Under the pieces are notes generated by a model. The model worked only from the letters and a program-made list of their open reading frames with translations. It made no database searches and had not been told where the DNA came from. The position numbers and the translations under genes are program-made. From contig JANQVJ010000011.1 of the NCBI GenBank assembly GCA_030730365.1, positions 1 through 46,067 on the forward strand: a stretch of 46,067 nucleotides of DNA, in the 5' to 3' direction. Within the stretch, counting starts at the first letter, position 1, and each line of letters opens with the position of its first letter. The DNA is from Verrucomicrobiales bacterium. Its GTDB lineage: Bacteria > Verrucomicrobiota > Verrucomicrobiia > Verrucomicrobiales > DEV007. Positions 1-9,929 of the stretch are shown piece by piece.

Positions 1-30
1 CACCACGAGATTGAAAATCGGCTTCGACAT
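1..30 (-). CDS. 5' end of an unidentified CDS (runs off the window)
   Basis: The minus strand opens an ATG at position 30 and reads MSKPIFNLVV before the window ends. Ten codons are too few to name a family. The start is supported by a good promoter-like pair just upstream (TTGACA, 18 nt, TACTCT) whose -10 box ends 6 nt before the ATG, the same spacing seen at several other genes here. It lies downstream of the ABC-F gene in the same direction but probably has its own promoter. Confidence 0.55.
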   Translation of the reverse strand, partial: MSKPIFNLVV

Positions 31-36
31 GGAGCG

Positions 37-66
37 AGAGTAGAGAGGAGAGCGGGGAATTGTCAA
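37..66 (-). promoter_or_regulatory. Putative promoter of the partial gene at 1-30
   Basis: On the minus strand TTGACA (61-66) and TACTCT (37-42) are separated by 18 nt. The -10-like box ends 6 nt before the ATG, so the transcript would be leaderless or nearly so. Confidence 0.5.
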
Positions 67-121
67 TCACGGCGGAGGTGACTGCATGATTGTGGATGAG
101 GAAAAGAGCAAGCGGGGGGGC

Positions 122-2035
<1,914 letters not shown>

Positions 2036-2055
2036 GGAGGGGATGAAGAGTCGCG

Positions 2056-2083
2056 AATGTAGGCGCAGCCCGTCACAACTCAA
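2056..2083 (-). promoter_or_regulatory. Putative promoter of the ABC-F gene
   Basis: Minus strand TTGAGT (2078-2083), 16 nt spacer, TACATT (2056-2061). The -10-like box ends 20 nt before the ATG at 2035. TACATT also occurs in the promoter at 5314. Confidence 0.4.
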
Positions 2084-2153
2084 CCCTGTTAAGTAGCAGA
2101 GTGAAGAGGGTTGAATGCACCACCACTGGCCTGGTGCCCGTCCTTCCCGGGCT

Positions 2154-2885
2154 TCAAATCCCGACCGCTTCGCGCCACACCTTCGCCATGAGTCCATGTC
2201 CGGCCTGGGTCGGGTGGACGCCGTCAGCCGCCCAGTAGGCGGGCTCGGTTCCGGCCTTGACGGCCTCATCGAACTTTGCCTGAAAGGGAACCCAGATCGC
2301 GCCGGCCGCCTTGGCGACTTCTTCGGCGAAGCTGCGTCGGGTCTCAAACTCGGGGAACCAGCTGTCATTGACCGCGCCGCAGCGCAGCACGAAGGGTTCG
2401 CAGACGACGAGGGTGACTGCGGGCAAGGCTGTCTTGGTTCGCTCGAGAAGGGCGGTGAAGCCGTCCCTATAGACCTCGGGCGTGCCGTCGTAGTTGCCGT
2501 TGAGCTTGTGCCAGATGTCGTTCACTCCGATGAGAATGCTCAGTATACCGGGCTTCAGGGCGAGGCAATCCTGCTGCCAGCGCGCTTCGAGGTCGGGGAC
2601 CTTGTTCCCGGAGATCCCGCGATTGTAAATGCTGAGCCCGAGCGCGGCGTGGTCGGTGAGGAGCTGTCCGGCGAGGTGGAAGGGATAACCGCGGCCGAGC
2701 ATGGCGGGGTGGTTCGCGTTGCCTTCGGTCTTGCGGTCGCGACCCGCGTCAGTGATGGAGTCACCTTGAAAAAGAATCGTCGCGCCCTTTTCAAGCTTTA
2801 CCGCCGGGGCGGCGAGAGCGGGGCAGGGGAGAAGTGACGCGGCCGAGCCGGCGGCGGTGAGGGAGAGAAGATCGCGGCGGTTCAT
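2154..2885 (-). CDS. Secreted SGNH/GDSL-family hydrolase
   Basis: A 243-residue esterase/lipase-type hydrolase with a Tat-like signal (MNRRDLL, then a hydrophobic stretch to about residue 27), so it is probably exported. The SGNH blocks are all visible: GDSITD with catalytic Ser43, GISGNK with Gly93 region, GVND with Asn122 and DGVHP with Asp221 and His224. Family members deacetylate or de-esterify sugars and lipids; the substrate is not readable here. Its ATG overlaps the stop of the upstream pectate lyase-like gene (ATGA), so it is the third gene of an operon starting at 5307. This context suggests it removes ester groups from plant or algal polysaccharide, which is inference. Two small GC-rich hairpins without a T-run follow the stop (2120-2152). 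Confidence 0.88.
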   Translation of the reverse strand: MNRRDLLSLTAAGSAASLLPCPALAAPAVKLEKGATILFQGDSITDAGRDRKTEGNANHPAMLGRGYPFHLAGQLLTDHAALGLSIYNRGISGNKVPDLEARWQQDCLALKPGILSILIGVNDIWHKLNGNYDGTPEVYRDGFTALLERTKTALPAVTLVVCEPFVLRCGAVNDSWFPEFETRRSFAEEVAKAAGAIWVPFQAKFDEAVKAGTEPAYWAADGVHPTQAGHGLMAKVWREAVGI

Positions 2886-4366
2886 TTGGGGAAGGGGTTG
2901 AGGGGTTGAGGGGTTGAGGGATTGAGTTTTGCTTTTGCGCTCGCGTTGACGTAGGTCGACATGGCGTTGAGGTGTTTAACGAAGAGACCGGCCTCGATTT
3001 CGTTGTCGTCGGTCCAGACGCCATCTTTGTTTTGGTCCTCGAGGGCGGTTTTGACTTTGCTGCGGACGTTGCGGGCGGCCTTGAGCCAGCGCTCGGCGGT
3101 CTCGGGATCTTTGCGGGAGGCGAGGACTTCGTCGCGGGGCTTGGCGAGGGCTTCGCGGAGCTTTTCGATTTTGCCTATCAGGTCGCCTTCGATTTTGAAG
3201 CCGTAGCGGTCCGGGGTGTTTGAACCGTCGTAGGTGAGCGCGTAGGTTTTGTCTTCGCAGTAGAGCGGCTTGTTCGTGTGCAGTTCGTAAAAGCGTGCCC
3301 ATTGCCCGTCGGGAAGGCGGCTCTTTTCGAGCCAGTCGAGGGCCGCGGGGATCGTGGCGCGGTATTTCTCTTCGCCGGTCGCAATCCAGATTTCAAAGAG
3401 GGTCGTGCAGGCGCCGAAGGACTCGGTCGAGGTCAGCGCGGGAGGCTCGAACTTGCGCGCCCAGACCGGGATCATTTCCTGATTGTACTGCTGCGCCCAG
3501 GCGGGCTGATTGCCTTCGAACTGGGCAAGGAGGAGAAAATCGCCGCAACGTTTTGCCGCCTCGAGGTATCGATCTTTACCGGTTAGTTCGCGGGCACGCA
3601 GCATCAGCAAAACAAGTTTCTCGAGATTGCCGTCGTTGAGGGTGTGAAAGTTAGTGTATTTCTCATTTGGAAATTCCCTCGGCCATTCCATGGGCATCGT
3701 GGCTTTTTTCACGATGCCGTCGGTCGGGGCGGGGTCGCTGAACTGCTGAGGCCACGAACCGATCTTTGTCTGCGCGGCGAGGACACGGTCAAAGGCGTAG
3801 GTGACCGCCTCGCGCAGTTCCGCATCGTCGCGACCGGCGGGATCGTGAGAGAGTTCGAGGAGGAGGCGCAGCGCCGACTGCGTCTTGTTGTCGTCGAGGG
3901 TGGAGGAGTTCCTCTGTTTTCCGATTTCCGTTTGCCCGGCGAGGACCTCTTTTCTCAGCCACCAGTTTTTCGGATCATCGCCTCCGAAGTCAAAGTCCGC
4001 CGGCCACCCGCCCGACTCGAGTTGGCAATCAATGAGCGCCTTTGCCGCCCCCTTTGCCCCCGCGAGAAAGGCCTCGTCGCCTGTCGCCTGCCAAGCCTGC
4101 AGCATCGCCAGACCGACCGTGGTCGTACCGTGCGGCTGGATCGAGATGATCGTTTTGCTCCGCTTTCCTTCGACCATGGCTTCGCTGAGATCACATTTCC
4201 AGGCCGAGGCGTAGCCGCCGTGAGAGGCGAGTTTGAAAAGGTAAAAATCGTTCGCCTCGCGCATTGCCGTCGTCACCCTCGCCGGATCGGGAAGGTCCTC
4301 GGCGGTGAGCAGTGGGGGGAATGTCAGGATCGCGGCGAGGAGCGCTGAGGACATGATCGTCTTCAT
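2882..4366 (-). CDS. Pectate lyase-like secreted protein (PL10-type / PF09492-like)
   Basis: A 494-residue protein with a signal peptide (MKTIMSSALLAAILTFPPLL). The body resembles the alpha/alpha-toroid pectic acid lyases: GGYASAW early on, PHGTTTVGLAML, the segment LESGGWPADFDFGGDD, then NDGNLEKLVLLMLRARE and AWAQQYNQEM, with repeated helices typical of a six-helix barrel. The reaction would be beta-elimination of polygalacturonate outside the cytoplasm; the fold is also shared with other polysaccharide enzymes, so the substrate is uncertain. The start at 4366 was chosen over a codon 13 residues upstream because it begins the signal peptide and overlaps the preceding stop as ATGA. The extreme C-terminus (NPSTPQPLNPFPK) is encoded by an 8-bp tandem repeat and is probably not part of the enzyme fold. 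Confidence 0.78.
   Translation of the reverse strand: MKTIMSSALLAAILTFPPLLTAEDLPDPARVTTAMREANDFYLFKLASHGGYASAWKCDLSEAMVEGKRSKTIISIQPHGTTTVGLAMLQAWQATGDEAFLAGAKGAAKALIDCQLESGGWPADFDFGGDDPKNWWLRKEVLAGQTEIGKQRNSSTLDDNKTQSALRLLLELSHDPAGRDDAELREAVTYAFDRVLAAQTKIGSWPQQFSDPAPTDGIVKKATMPMEWPREFPNEKYTNFHTLNDGNLEKLVLLMLRARELTGKDRYLEAAKRCGDFLLLAQFEGNQPAWAQQYNQEMIPVWARKFEPPALTSTESFGACTTLFEIWIATGEEKYRATIPAALDWLEKSRLPDGQWARFYELHTNKPLYCEDKTYALTYDGSNTPDRYGFKIEGDLIGKIEKLREALAKPRDEVLASRKDPETAERWLKAARNVRSKVKTALEDQNKDGVWTDDNEIEAGLFVKHLNAMSTYVNASAKAKLNPSTPQPLNPFPK
2894..2925. repeat. 8-bp tandem repeat at the end of the pectate lyase-like gene
   Basis: Three perfect copies of GGGGTTGA (2894-2901, 2902-2909, 2910-2917) are followed by a degenerate fourth (GGGATTGA, 2918-2925). 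The repeat lies inside the last codons of the 2882-4366 gene and 8 nt upstream of the SGNH start. The unit is not a multiple of three, so copy-number change would shift the reading frame at the C-terminus and break the ATGA overlap. Confidence 0.9.
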
Positions 4367-5307
4367 GGAGTGCGGGCGTCGCCAAGTCTTTGCGCAAAGA
4401 TCCATTCGTGGAGTTCGGGTTTCGCGTAGACGACAGAGGTGATGAGATGCCCCTCGCCTTCGAGGATCGTGATCTGGGCCTTGGAGCCTCCGGCCGCCTT
4501 GATCGCCTCGATCATCGAAGTAGAGCGTTCCAGCGGGACGTCTTCGTCCTTATCGCCGTGAAAAGCCCAGAGCGGAGTCTCTTTCAGCGCCGCGGCCTTC
4601 GAAGGATCACCGCCGCCGCAGAGCGGAATGATCGCGGCGAAGACACCCGGATTTTCCGTGCCGAGATACCACGAGCCCGAGCCGCCCATAGACGAGCCGG
4701 TCAGGTAGATGCGCGACTCGTCAATGGGGAGTGCGTCGGAGAGCGAGCGGATCACCTGCATGAGATTCGCGGCGACCTCGTTGCGGAATCCGACGGCCCG
4801 GTCGGGACATTGCGGAGCGAGGACAAAGCAGGGATGCTCCTCCTGATTCGCTTCTTCCGTGAAGGGCTTCGTCGCGCCGCCCATCTGGGCTTCGTTGTCC
4901 GAGCCGCTCTGGCCCGCGCCGTGCAGCCAGATCACGAGGGGGTAACGCTCCGTCGCCTTCCAGCGGGGATTGCCGTAGAACTGGTAGTTGAGTCCCTCTT
5001 CGGAAGTGTTCCTGACAAAGGTTCCCGTGACCAGTTTGGCGAGGGGGCCGTCCTTGAGCCCGGCATCGCGGGCCTGTTCGCGGAGGAGCCCTTTCACGTA
5101 GGCCTGATCGGCCTCCGACAGTTTATCGAGCGGCACCTTAAAGGTTTGAAAATCCGCCGAGCGTTTAATCCGAACTTCGCTCGCCGTGAACTCCATCAGT
5201 TCACCTTCGAAGGTCGACTTTCCGTCCGATGAAGACCAGGTTCGCTTTTCGGCGAAGGCGCTTGAAACGAGGGTGAAGGCGAGCAAGACGAGAACGGGGA
5301 TCCGCAT
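4363..5307 (-). CDS. SHD1-domain alpha/beta hydrolase (esterase, prolyl-oligopeptidase/dienelactone hydrolase-like)
   Basis: A 314-residue secreted protein. A signal peptide (MRIPVLVLLAFTLVSSAFA) is followed by a small beta domain (about 22-75: TWSSSDGKSTFEGELMEF ... KVPLDKLSEADQAYVK) of the SLA1-homology (SHD1) type common in Planctomycetes and Verrucomicrobia. The rest is an alpha/beta hydrolase: IWLHGAGQSG oxyanion region near 127, GSSMGGSGS nucleophile elbow with Ser206, HGDKDEDVP acid near 254, GEGH with His287. Such enzymes are often feruloyl or acetyl esterases acting on polysaccharide. It is the first gene of the operon with the pectate lyase-like and SGNH genes. The start was chosen because an in-frame ORF extends 54 codons further but the signal peptide begins here and a promoter ends 6 nt before it. 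Confidence 0.83.
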   Translation of the reverse strand: MRIPVLVLLAFTLVSSAFAEKRTWSSSDGKSTFEGELMEFTASEVRIKRSADFQTFKVPLDKLSEADQAYVKGLLREQARDAGLKDGPLAKLVTGTFVRNTSEEGLNYQFYGNPRWKATERYPLVIWLHGAGQSGSDNEAQMGGATKPFTEEANQEEHPCFVLAPQCPDRAVGFRNEVAANLMQVIRSLSDALPIDESRIYLTGSSMGGSGSWYLGTENPGVFAAIIPLCGGGDPSKAAALKETPLWAFHGDKDEDVPLERSTSMIEAIKAAGGSKAQITILEGEGHLITSVVYAKPELHEWIFAQRLGDARTP

Positions 5308-5313
5308 GCGCGG

Positions 5314-5342
5314 AATGTAGTGAGAGCCACGGTCTCTGGCAA
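5314..5342 (-). promoter_or_regulatory. Putative leaderless promoter of the hydrolase operon
   Basis: Minus strand TTGCCA (5337-5342), 17 nt, TACATT (5314-5319), then 6 nt to the ATG at 5307. Transcription would start within or just before the start codon. No Shine-Dalgarno sequence is present. Confidence 0.55.
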
Positions 5343-5465
5343 GTGTGTTCTGTGAGGGAGAAGGAAGGGGCACCTCCCTTCGCGGGAAGTGGCAAAGAGG
5401 CGAGGCGGGATTCTCGCGGCCCGCCATTCTCCGGGGGCGTGGGTGCTGCAGGCTCGTCTTCTCAC

Positions 5466-6470
5466 TCACCCCCCGATCGCAATCATCCGCCTGCCGGGTT
5501 GATAATTCTCCCTGAACTCGTGCATCTCGGGTTTTCGTTCGACGACGTGCATGAAAAAGCGGGCCACCTCTCCGTCGGTCATCGCCGGATCGCGGAGGAC
5601 TTCGCGCATGTCGAACTCAAGGTGGCTGCCGAGGCAGGGCCGCAACTTTCCTTCGCAGGTGAGGCGGAGCTTGTTGCAGGTTTCGCAGAAATGGAGATTG
5701 GTCATCGCGCCAATGAAGCCGATGATCTGTCCGGTCCCGGGAATCTCGAAGTAACTGGACGGTCCGTTGGTGCGTATGTCAGGACGCGCGGTGAGTGCCC
5801 CAAGTTTGAATTCGATGATCTTTTTCGCCTCCCCCGAGGCGAGGAAATTGTCCTCCGTGAGGACTTCGGTCGTGCTCACGGGCATGAGCTCGATGAAGCG
5901 CAGGAGAAGGTCCCGTCCGCGGGCGAATTCGATGAGGTCCCAGAGCTCATGCTCATTGCGGTGACGCATGAGGACGGTGTTGATCTTGATCTTCTCAAAC
6001 CCGGCTTCGCGGGCGGCGTCGATCCCGGCAATGACTTCGTCGAAAAGGTCGCGTCCCGTCGTGGTGGCGTAAGTCTTCGCGTCGAGGGTGTCGAGGGAGA
6101 TGTTGACGGTGCGGACCCCGGCATCTTTCAGGGCCTGAGCGGTGGTCTGTCCCGCGGCGTCGCGGCGGGCGAGGAGAGTCCCGTTCGTCGAGATACCGAT
6201 GTCATCGATCCCGGGGATGTCGCGGAGCTGTTCGAAGAACCAGATGACATTGCGCCGCGTGAGCGGTTCACCCCCTGTGATGCGGAGTTTGGAGATTCCG
6301 AGACCGGCCCCGACGCGGATGACGCGGAGGATTTCCTCATAGCTCAGCACTTCGCCGCGCGGGAGCCACTCCTGCTCCTCGTGCGGCATGCAATACTGGC
6401 AGCGCTCGTTGCACCGGTCGGTGATCGAGACCCGCAGGTAGCTGATGTGATGGCCGAAGCGGTCCTCCAT
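5466..6470 (-). CDS. moaA: GTP 3',8-cyclase MoaA (molybdenum cofactor biosynthesis)
   Basis: A 334-residue radical SAM enzyme for the first step of molybdopterin synthesis, converting GTP to 3',8-cyclo-GTP in the cytoplasm. The N-terminal 4Fe-4S motif CNERCQYC (Cys20, Cys24, Cys27) follows the typical RVSITDR, and RITGGEPL binds SAM. The second, C-terminal cluster is present as HFCETCNKLRLTCEGKLRPCL. The protein ends in Gly-Gly, the conserved MoaA tail that works in the active site. Length is normal for the family. It begins 6 nt after the stop of the small lipoprotein gene and shares its transcript. No other mo genes are in the window, so the rest of the pathway must lie elsewhere. Confidence 0.96.
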   Translation of the reverse strand: MEDRFGHHISYLRVSITDRCNERCQYCMPHEEQEWLPRGEVLSYEEILRVIRVGAGLGISKLRITGGEPLTRRNVIWFFEQLRDIPGIDDIGISTNGTLLARRDAAGQTTAQALKDAGVRTVNISLDTLDAKTYATTTGRDLFDEVIAGIDAAREAGFEKIKINTVLMRHRNEHELWDLIEFARGRDLLLRFIELMPVSTTEVLTEDNFLASGEAKKIIEFKLGALTARPDIRTNGPSSYFEIPGTGQIIGFIGAMTNLHFCETCNKLRLTCEGKLRPCLGSHLEFDMREVLRDPAMTDGEVARFFMHVVERKPEMHEFRENYQPGRRMIAIGG

Positions 6471-6476
6471 GGCGAT

Positions 6477-6956
6477 TTACTCGGTTCTCTCCCAGGCGAC
6501 GACCCGGCCATCGATGAACTCGACGGTGCTGCCGATGTAGGGATGGTAGTTGACGCCGGTGGACATTCCCCAGCCGGATCCGTAACCATATCCGTAGGCG
6601 GGATGGATGCCGTAGCTGGAATAGAAAGGGTGACTGGCGTAGCTGCCAAATCCGATCGAATTCGTCTGGACGGGGGCGGTGCGGAAGTAGGCCCACTTTT
6701 CGCTGCCGCGTCCGTCCCGGCTCCCGCTCATGACCCGGCCCGGCCTCCCCCAGGCAAGGTAGACGGCGTCGCGGGACATGCCTTCCTCGATCTTGCCCTG
6801 ATCGACGAGCGCTTTCTCTTTTTCAGAAAGGCCCGCAAAAAGCTCGGGGCTCTGTTTGATGCGCCGCTGCGCGGGGTTGAGCGTCTCGCAACCGGGGAGG
6901 GCGAGGGCACAGAAGAGCGCGAGCGAAAGAAGGGCGGGGGAAAAGGATCGTGCCAT
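6477..6956 (-). CDS. Small lipoprotein with a BamE/SmpA-like segment
   Basis: A 159-residue protein with a lipoprotein signal (MARSFSPALLSLALFCALALPGC; lipobox ALPGC). After the lipidated Cys comes a charged helix and the segment EEGMSRDAVYLAWGRPGRV, which resembles the 'GMs.dev...lG.P' core of BamE/SmpA-like outer-membrane lipoproteins. The C-terminal half is rich in Gly, Tyr and Ser (YGIHPAYGYGYGSGWG) and ends with a short beta-like stretch STVEFIDGRVVAWERT. Function is unknown; envelope assembly or surface structure is possible. It is followed 6 nt later by moaA, an unexpected operon partner. Confidence 0.75.
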   Translation of the reverse strand: MARSFSPALLSLALFCALALPGCETLNPAQRRIKQSPELFAGLSEKEKALVDQGKIEEGMSRDAVYLAWGRPGRVMSGSRDGRGSEKWAYFRTAPVQTNSIGFGSYASHPFYSSYGIHPAYGYGYGSGWGMSTGVNYHPYIGSTVEFIDGRVVAWERTE

Positions 6957-6983
6957 GGGGGGCGGCGTAAAAGGTGGTCGCTT

Positions 6984-7012
6984 AAAGTGGGCACGGAGAA
7001 GGCCACGCGCAA
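6984..7012 (-). promoter_or_regulatory. Putative promoter of the lipoprotein-moaA unit
   Basis: Minus strand TTGCGC (7007-7012), 17 nt, CACTTT (6984-6989), then 27 nt to the ATG. The -35 sits in TAATCACTTGC, an 11-bp word also found in the hrpB promoter at 9717-9727. Confidence 0.35.
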
Positions 7013-7115
7013 GTGATTACGCGGCCCGTCCCTGGCGGGAAAGAGGTGAACAGGAATATCCACCCTCCTTGGGGTGTATTCGCTCTACCTTTCCGTCGGC
7101 CGACGCTTTTTCCGT

Positions 7116-9677
7116 TCACCCGAACTCGGGCCAGTCGTGTTTCGGGTAACGTCCCCGCAACTGCGCCCGGACAGCGGGGTAGCTCCCGGTCCAGAAGCCG
7201 GCGAGGTTCTCAGTGACCTGCACAGGGCGGTGACCCGGTGAGAGAATTTCAATGACGACAGGGACGCGGCCTTCGCAGATCGTGGGGGAATCCTTGAGTC
7301 CGAAGAGATGCTGGATGAGCACGGAGATGCGCGGTTTCTCTCCGGTGCGGTAGTGGACCCGCACGCTCTTGCCGGTCGAGAGGCTGATGGACTCGGGCGT
7401 GAGGAAGTCGATCGCCGCGGCCTGGTGCGAGGGCAGCCAGTCGCGCACGACATTCCAGGCCTGCCGGTCCTTGATCTCTTTGTAGCTCATCGCTCCGGCG
7501 CAGATCTGCTCGAGCATGAGCTGTTTGGCCTCTTCATCGATGGGCGAGAGTTCATATTCGGGAGATACCTCCGCGATGAGATTGATGCGGGCGAAATAGG
7601 CGTCGACCTTGTCGTCCCAGGCCTTAAGATTAAGTTCGCCCGAGAGGACCCGTTCGGCGAGGATCGCGGCGGCTTCGCCCCTCGGAATCGTGCCCGAGGG
7701 TTTTGTCTCGAGAACGAGGTCGCGGAAACGCCGCTCACGCCGGGCCTCGACGCGGCGGTTGCGCTCGTCGTAGACAGCTCCGTCCTTTTCATCGAAGTCG
7801 TTCGGGAAAAGCTCGCGCAGGCAGATTTCCTCAATGCGGGTGCAGAGGTCCAGCTTTACCGCTACATCTTTCCCCTCAACCTCGATCATCTCGCCGGCGA
7901 TGAAAAGATGGGTTTCTTTAGTCGCGGCGACGCTTTCCTTTTCGAGTTGGCCGCGTCGTCCTCCGATGACGGCGCAGGAGAGGGTGGCGGCACTGTGGCG
8001 GAGGGCGAGGCGGTCCGAGAATCCGCTCAGGAGGACGCGGCCGATGAGATCACCGTCGGGCTCCGCGACATAGGTGCCCTCGCCCGACCATCGCGAGGCG
8101 AGGCGGATGAGTTGATCGGCGACACGGCCGACATCGCGGGAGGCTCCGGCGTGAATCCCGAGTCTTTCTCCGACTTCGCGGCGGAACTGGTTCCGCTGCA
8201 TCTCGGCCCAGGCGCGGAGGAGCGCCTGAAAGTCCGAGACATCATCGGGCCGGGCGAAGTCCGCCGGCATGAGGTGTTCGGAATGCTTTTTGCGGGTGGG
8301 AAAAAGCGGGCGTGACTGGGTCAGGGCGGTGATGAGGGCAAAATATTCGAGGCAACCGTGACGCGATGACTCGAGGAGGATGCGTCCGAAACGGGGCGGT
8401 ACGGGGAGCGCGCCCATGGCCCGACCATCGGCGGTGAGGTCCTCGTTTTCATCGAGGGCACCGAGAATGCGGAGACGTCGGATCGCTTCATCGAGGGCGC
8501 GGGGCTCGGGCCGCTCGAACCAGTTGAACTCCCGCACTCGGGGCACGCCGCTGGAGCTGAGAATGAGAACGGCCTCGGCGAGGTCCATGCGCTGGATCTC
8601 CGCGGGGGTGGCGACGGCGCGCTGTTCGTGTTCGCGCGCGCTCCAGAGCCGGATCGCGGTGCCCGGTCCGGTGCGTCCGGCGCGTCCGGCCCGCTGATCG
8701 GCGGAGGCGCGCGAGATTTTCTCAATGTGCAGGGTCGTGATGCCGCGGCGATGATCGAAAGAGGAGCGTCGCTCGAGTCCCGAGTCCACGACGAGGCGCA
8801 CTCCGTCTATCGTGATCGAGGTCTCGGCGACGTTGGTCGCGACGACGATCTTCGGTTTGCTGCTGCGCGAGACGGCGGCGTCCTGCTTGTCGGGGGAAAG
8901 TTCCCCGTAGAGTTCGTGCAGCTCGAAGCCACTGCTCCACGAGGCATTTCGGATGGCCGTGACGGTCTTCTGGATTTCATACCGCCCAGGCATAAAAATG
9001 AGAATATGTCCCTGAATGCCATGCTCTTTTAGATGGTCTTTGATCGCGCGGGAGATGTGATCCCAGAGATCGCCGGTGTGGCGTTCGCGCGGGGGCTCGA
9101 ACTGGACGACCACGGGAAAGGTTCGCCCGTCCGAGATGAGATGACGACAGCCTTCGCCGAGGTATTGTTTCAGCGCCAGCGTCTCGAGGGTCGCGGACAT
9201 GACCACGATCTTGAGGTCGGGACGCCGCTCGCGCTGCACGTCGAGGCAGCGGGCGAGGCTAATGTCACCGAAGAAATGGCGTTCGTGAAACTCGTCGAGG
9301 ATGACCGCTGCGACATCGGCGAGGTCGGGCTGCTCGATGAGTTTGCGAATGAGGATGCCCTCTGTCACGAAGCGAATCCGGGTGCGGGAGGAGACCTCGT
9401 TTTCAAAGCGCACCTGATACCCGACCTCGTCGCCGAGACGAGCTCCGCGCTCCTGTGCGACGCGGTTCGCGAGCATGCGTGCGGCGAGGCGGCGCGGTTG
9501 CAGCACGTAGATTTCACGATCGCCGCAGATGCCGCTGTCGGCGAGAAATTGCGGGATTTGTGTCGATTTCCCTGAACCGGTCGGAGCCTCCACGACGATG
9601 CGCGCCCGATCTTCCCGGAGAGCGCCGAGAAACTCGGACTCGAGTTCAAAAATGGGAAGGGAACGGTCTCGGGACAT
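7116..9677 (-). CDS. hrpB: ATP-dependent helicase HrpB
   Basis: An 853-residue DEAH-box helicase. Motif I is EAPTGSGKSTQIPQF near residue 30, motif II is the HrpB-type DEFHER, motif III MSATLE, and motif VI is QRAGRAGRTGPG. The C-terminal third carries the family's own domain, ending in the diagnostic GRYPKHDWPE. HrpB homologues act on RNA; their biological role is poorly defined outside a few proteobacteria, where they affect mRNA processing and virulence. Length matches the family (about 800-850). It stands alone, 250 nt from the next upstream gene, with its own promoter. The lipoprotein gene downstream also has its own promoter. Confidence 0.95.
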   Translation of the reverse strand: MSRDRSLPIFELESEFLGALREDRARIVVEAPTGSGKSTQIPQFLADSGICGDREIYVLQPRRLAARMLANRVAQERGARLGDEVGYQVRFENEVSSRTRIRFVTEGILIRKLIEQPDLADVAAVILDEFHERHFFGDISLARCLDVQRERRPDLKIVVMSATLETLALKQYLGEGCRHLISDGRTFPVVVQFEPPRERHTGDLWDHISRAIKDHLKEHGIQGHILIFMPGRYEIQKTVTAIRNASWSSGFELHELYGELSPDKQDAAVSRSSKPKIVVATNVAETSITIDGVRLVVDSGLERRSSFDHRRGITTLHIEKISRASADQRAGRAGRTGPGTAIRLWSAREHEQRAVATPAEIQRMDLAEAVLILSSSGVPRVREFNWFERPEPRALDEAIRRLRILGALDENEDLTADGRAMGALPVPPRFGRILLESSRHGCLEYFALITALTQSRPLFPTRKKHSEHLMPADFARPDDVSDFQALLRAWAEMQRNQFRREVGERLGIHAGASRDVGRVADQLIRLASRWSGEGTYVAEPDGDLIGRVLLSGFSDRLALRHSAATLSCAVIGGRRGQLEKESVAATKETHLFIAGEMIEVEGKDVAVKLDLCTRIEEICLRELFPNDFDEKDGAVYDERNRRVEARRERRFRDLVLETKPSGTIPRGEAAAILAERVLSGELNLKAWDDKVDAYFARINLIAEVSPEYELSPIDEEAKQLMLEQICAGAMSYKEIKDRQAWNVVRDWLPSHQAAAIDFLTPESISLSTGKSVRVHYRTGEKPRISVLIQHLFGLKDSPTICEGRVPVVIEILSPGHRPVQVTENLAGFWTGSYPAVRAQLRGRYPKHDWPEFG

Positions 9678-9691
9678 GCGGGGCGGGCCCG

Positions 9692-9720
9692 ACTATTCCG
9701 GTTTTCGCCCCGCCGTGCAA
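9692..9720 (-). promoter_or_regulatory. Putative promoter of hrpB
   Basis: Minus strand TTGCAC (9715-9720), 17 nt, AATAGT (9692-9697), then 14 nt to the ATG at 9677. The -10 is a weak match. Confidence 0.35.
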
Positions 9721-9765
9721 GTGATTAGGGGTGGGTGAGTTCCGGTCCGTGGCGGAGCCACCGTC

Positions 9766-9886
9766 GACTGCGGCAGGCCGGGTTCTAAATCGCGAGTTTT
9801 CCCCAAAGCCGAAGTCCACTCCTCCGCTCGGTTCCATCGAAGCGATACCGGAATCCATCTCGGCGAGCAGCAGGCCTGCCGCAGTC
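9766..9886. repeat. Imperfect palindromic intergenic element with perfect 14-bp terminal arms
   Basis: GACTGCGGCAGGCC (9766-9779) recurs as its exact reverse complement at 9873-9886, about 93 nt away. Outward from the arms the match continues imperfectly (20 of 23 positions over GCCACCGTC / GGCACCCTG plus the arm). The second arm contains the palindrome GCAGGCCTGC (9870-9879). It fills most of the 252-nt gap between hrpB and the lipoprotein gene. The form suggests an interspersed palindromic repeat (REP-like) or a structured RNA; the class is inferred, the symmetry is seen. Confidence 0.6.
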
Positions 9887-9929
9887 CAGGGTGCCGGTGA
9901 TGCCGTCTCGAACCGGGAATCGACTGACC

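Noticed and set aside
3693-3718. Perfect 9-bp inverted repeat (GGCATCGTG / CACGATGCC) with a T-rich loop
   Set aside because: It lies in the middle of the pectate lyase-like coding sequence and encodes an ordinary stretch; no T-run follows it, so a terminator is not supported.
5343-7016. Plus-strand frame of 557 codons across moaA and the lipoprotein gene
   Set aside because: It runs antisense to two convincing genes and shows no conserved motif or signal.
7061-7076. Hairpin CACCC-TCCTTG-GGGTG between hrpB and the lipoprotein gene
   Set aside because: Five base pairs with no T-run on either strand; too weak to call a terminator.
7308-8315. Plus-strand frame of 335 codons in hrpB
   Set aside because: Antisense to the conserved C-terminal region of HrpB.
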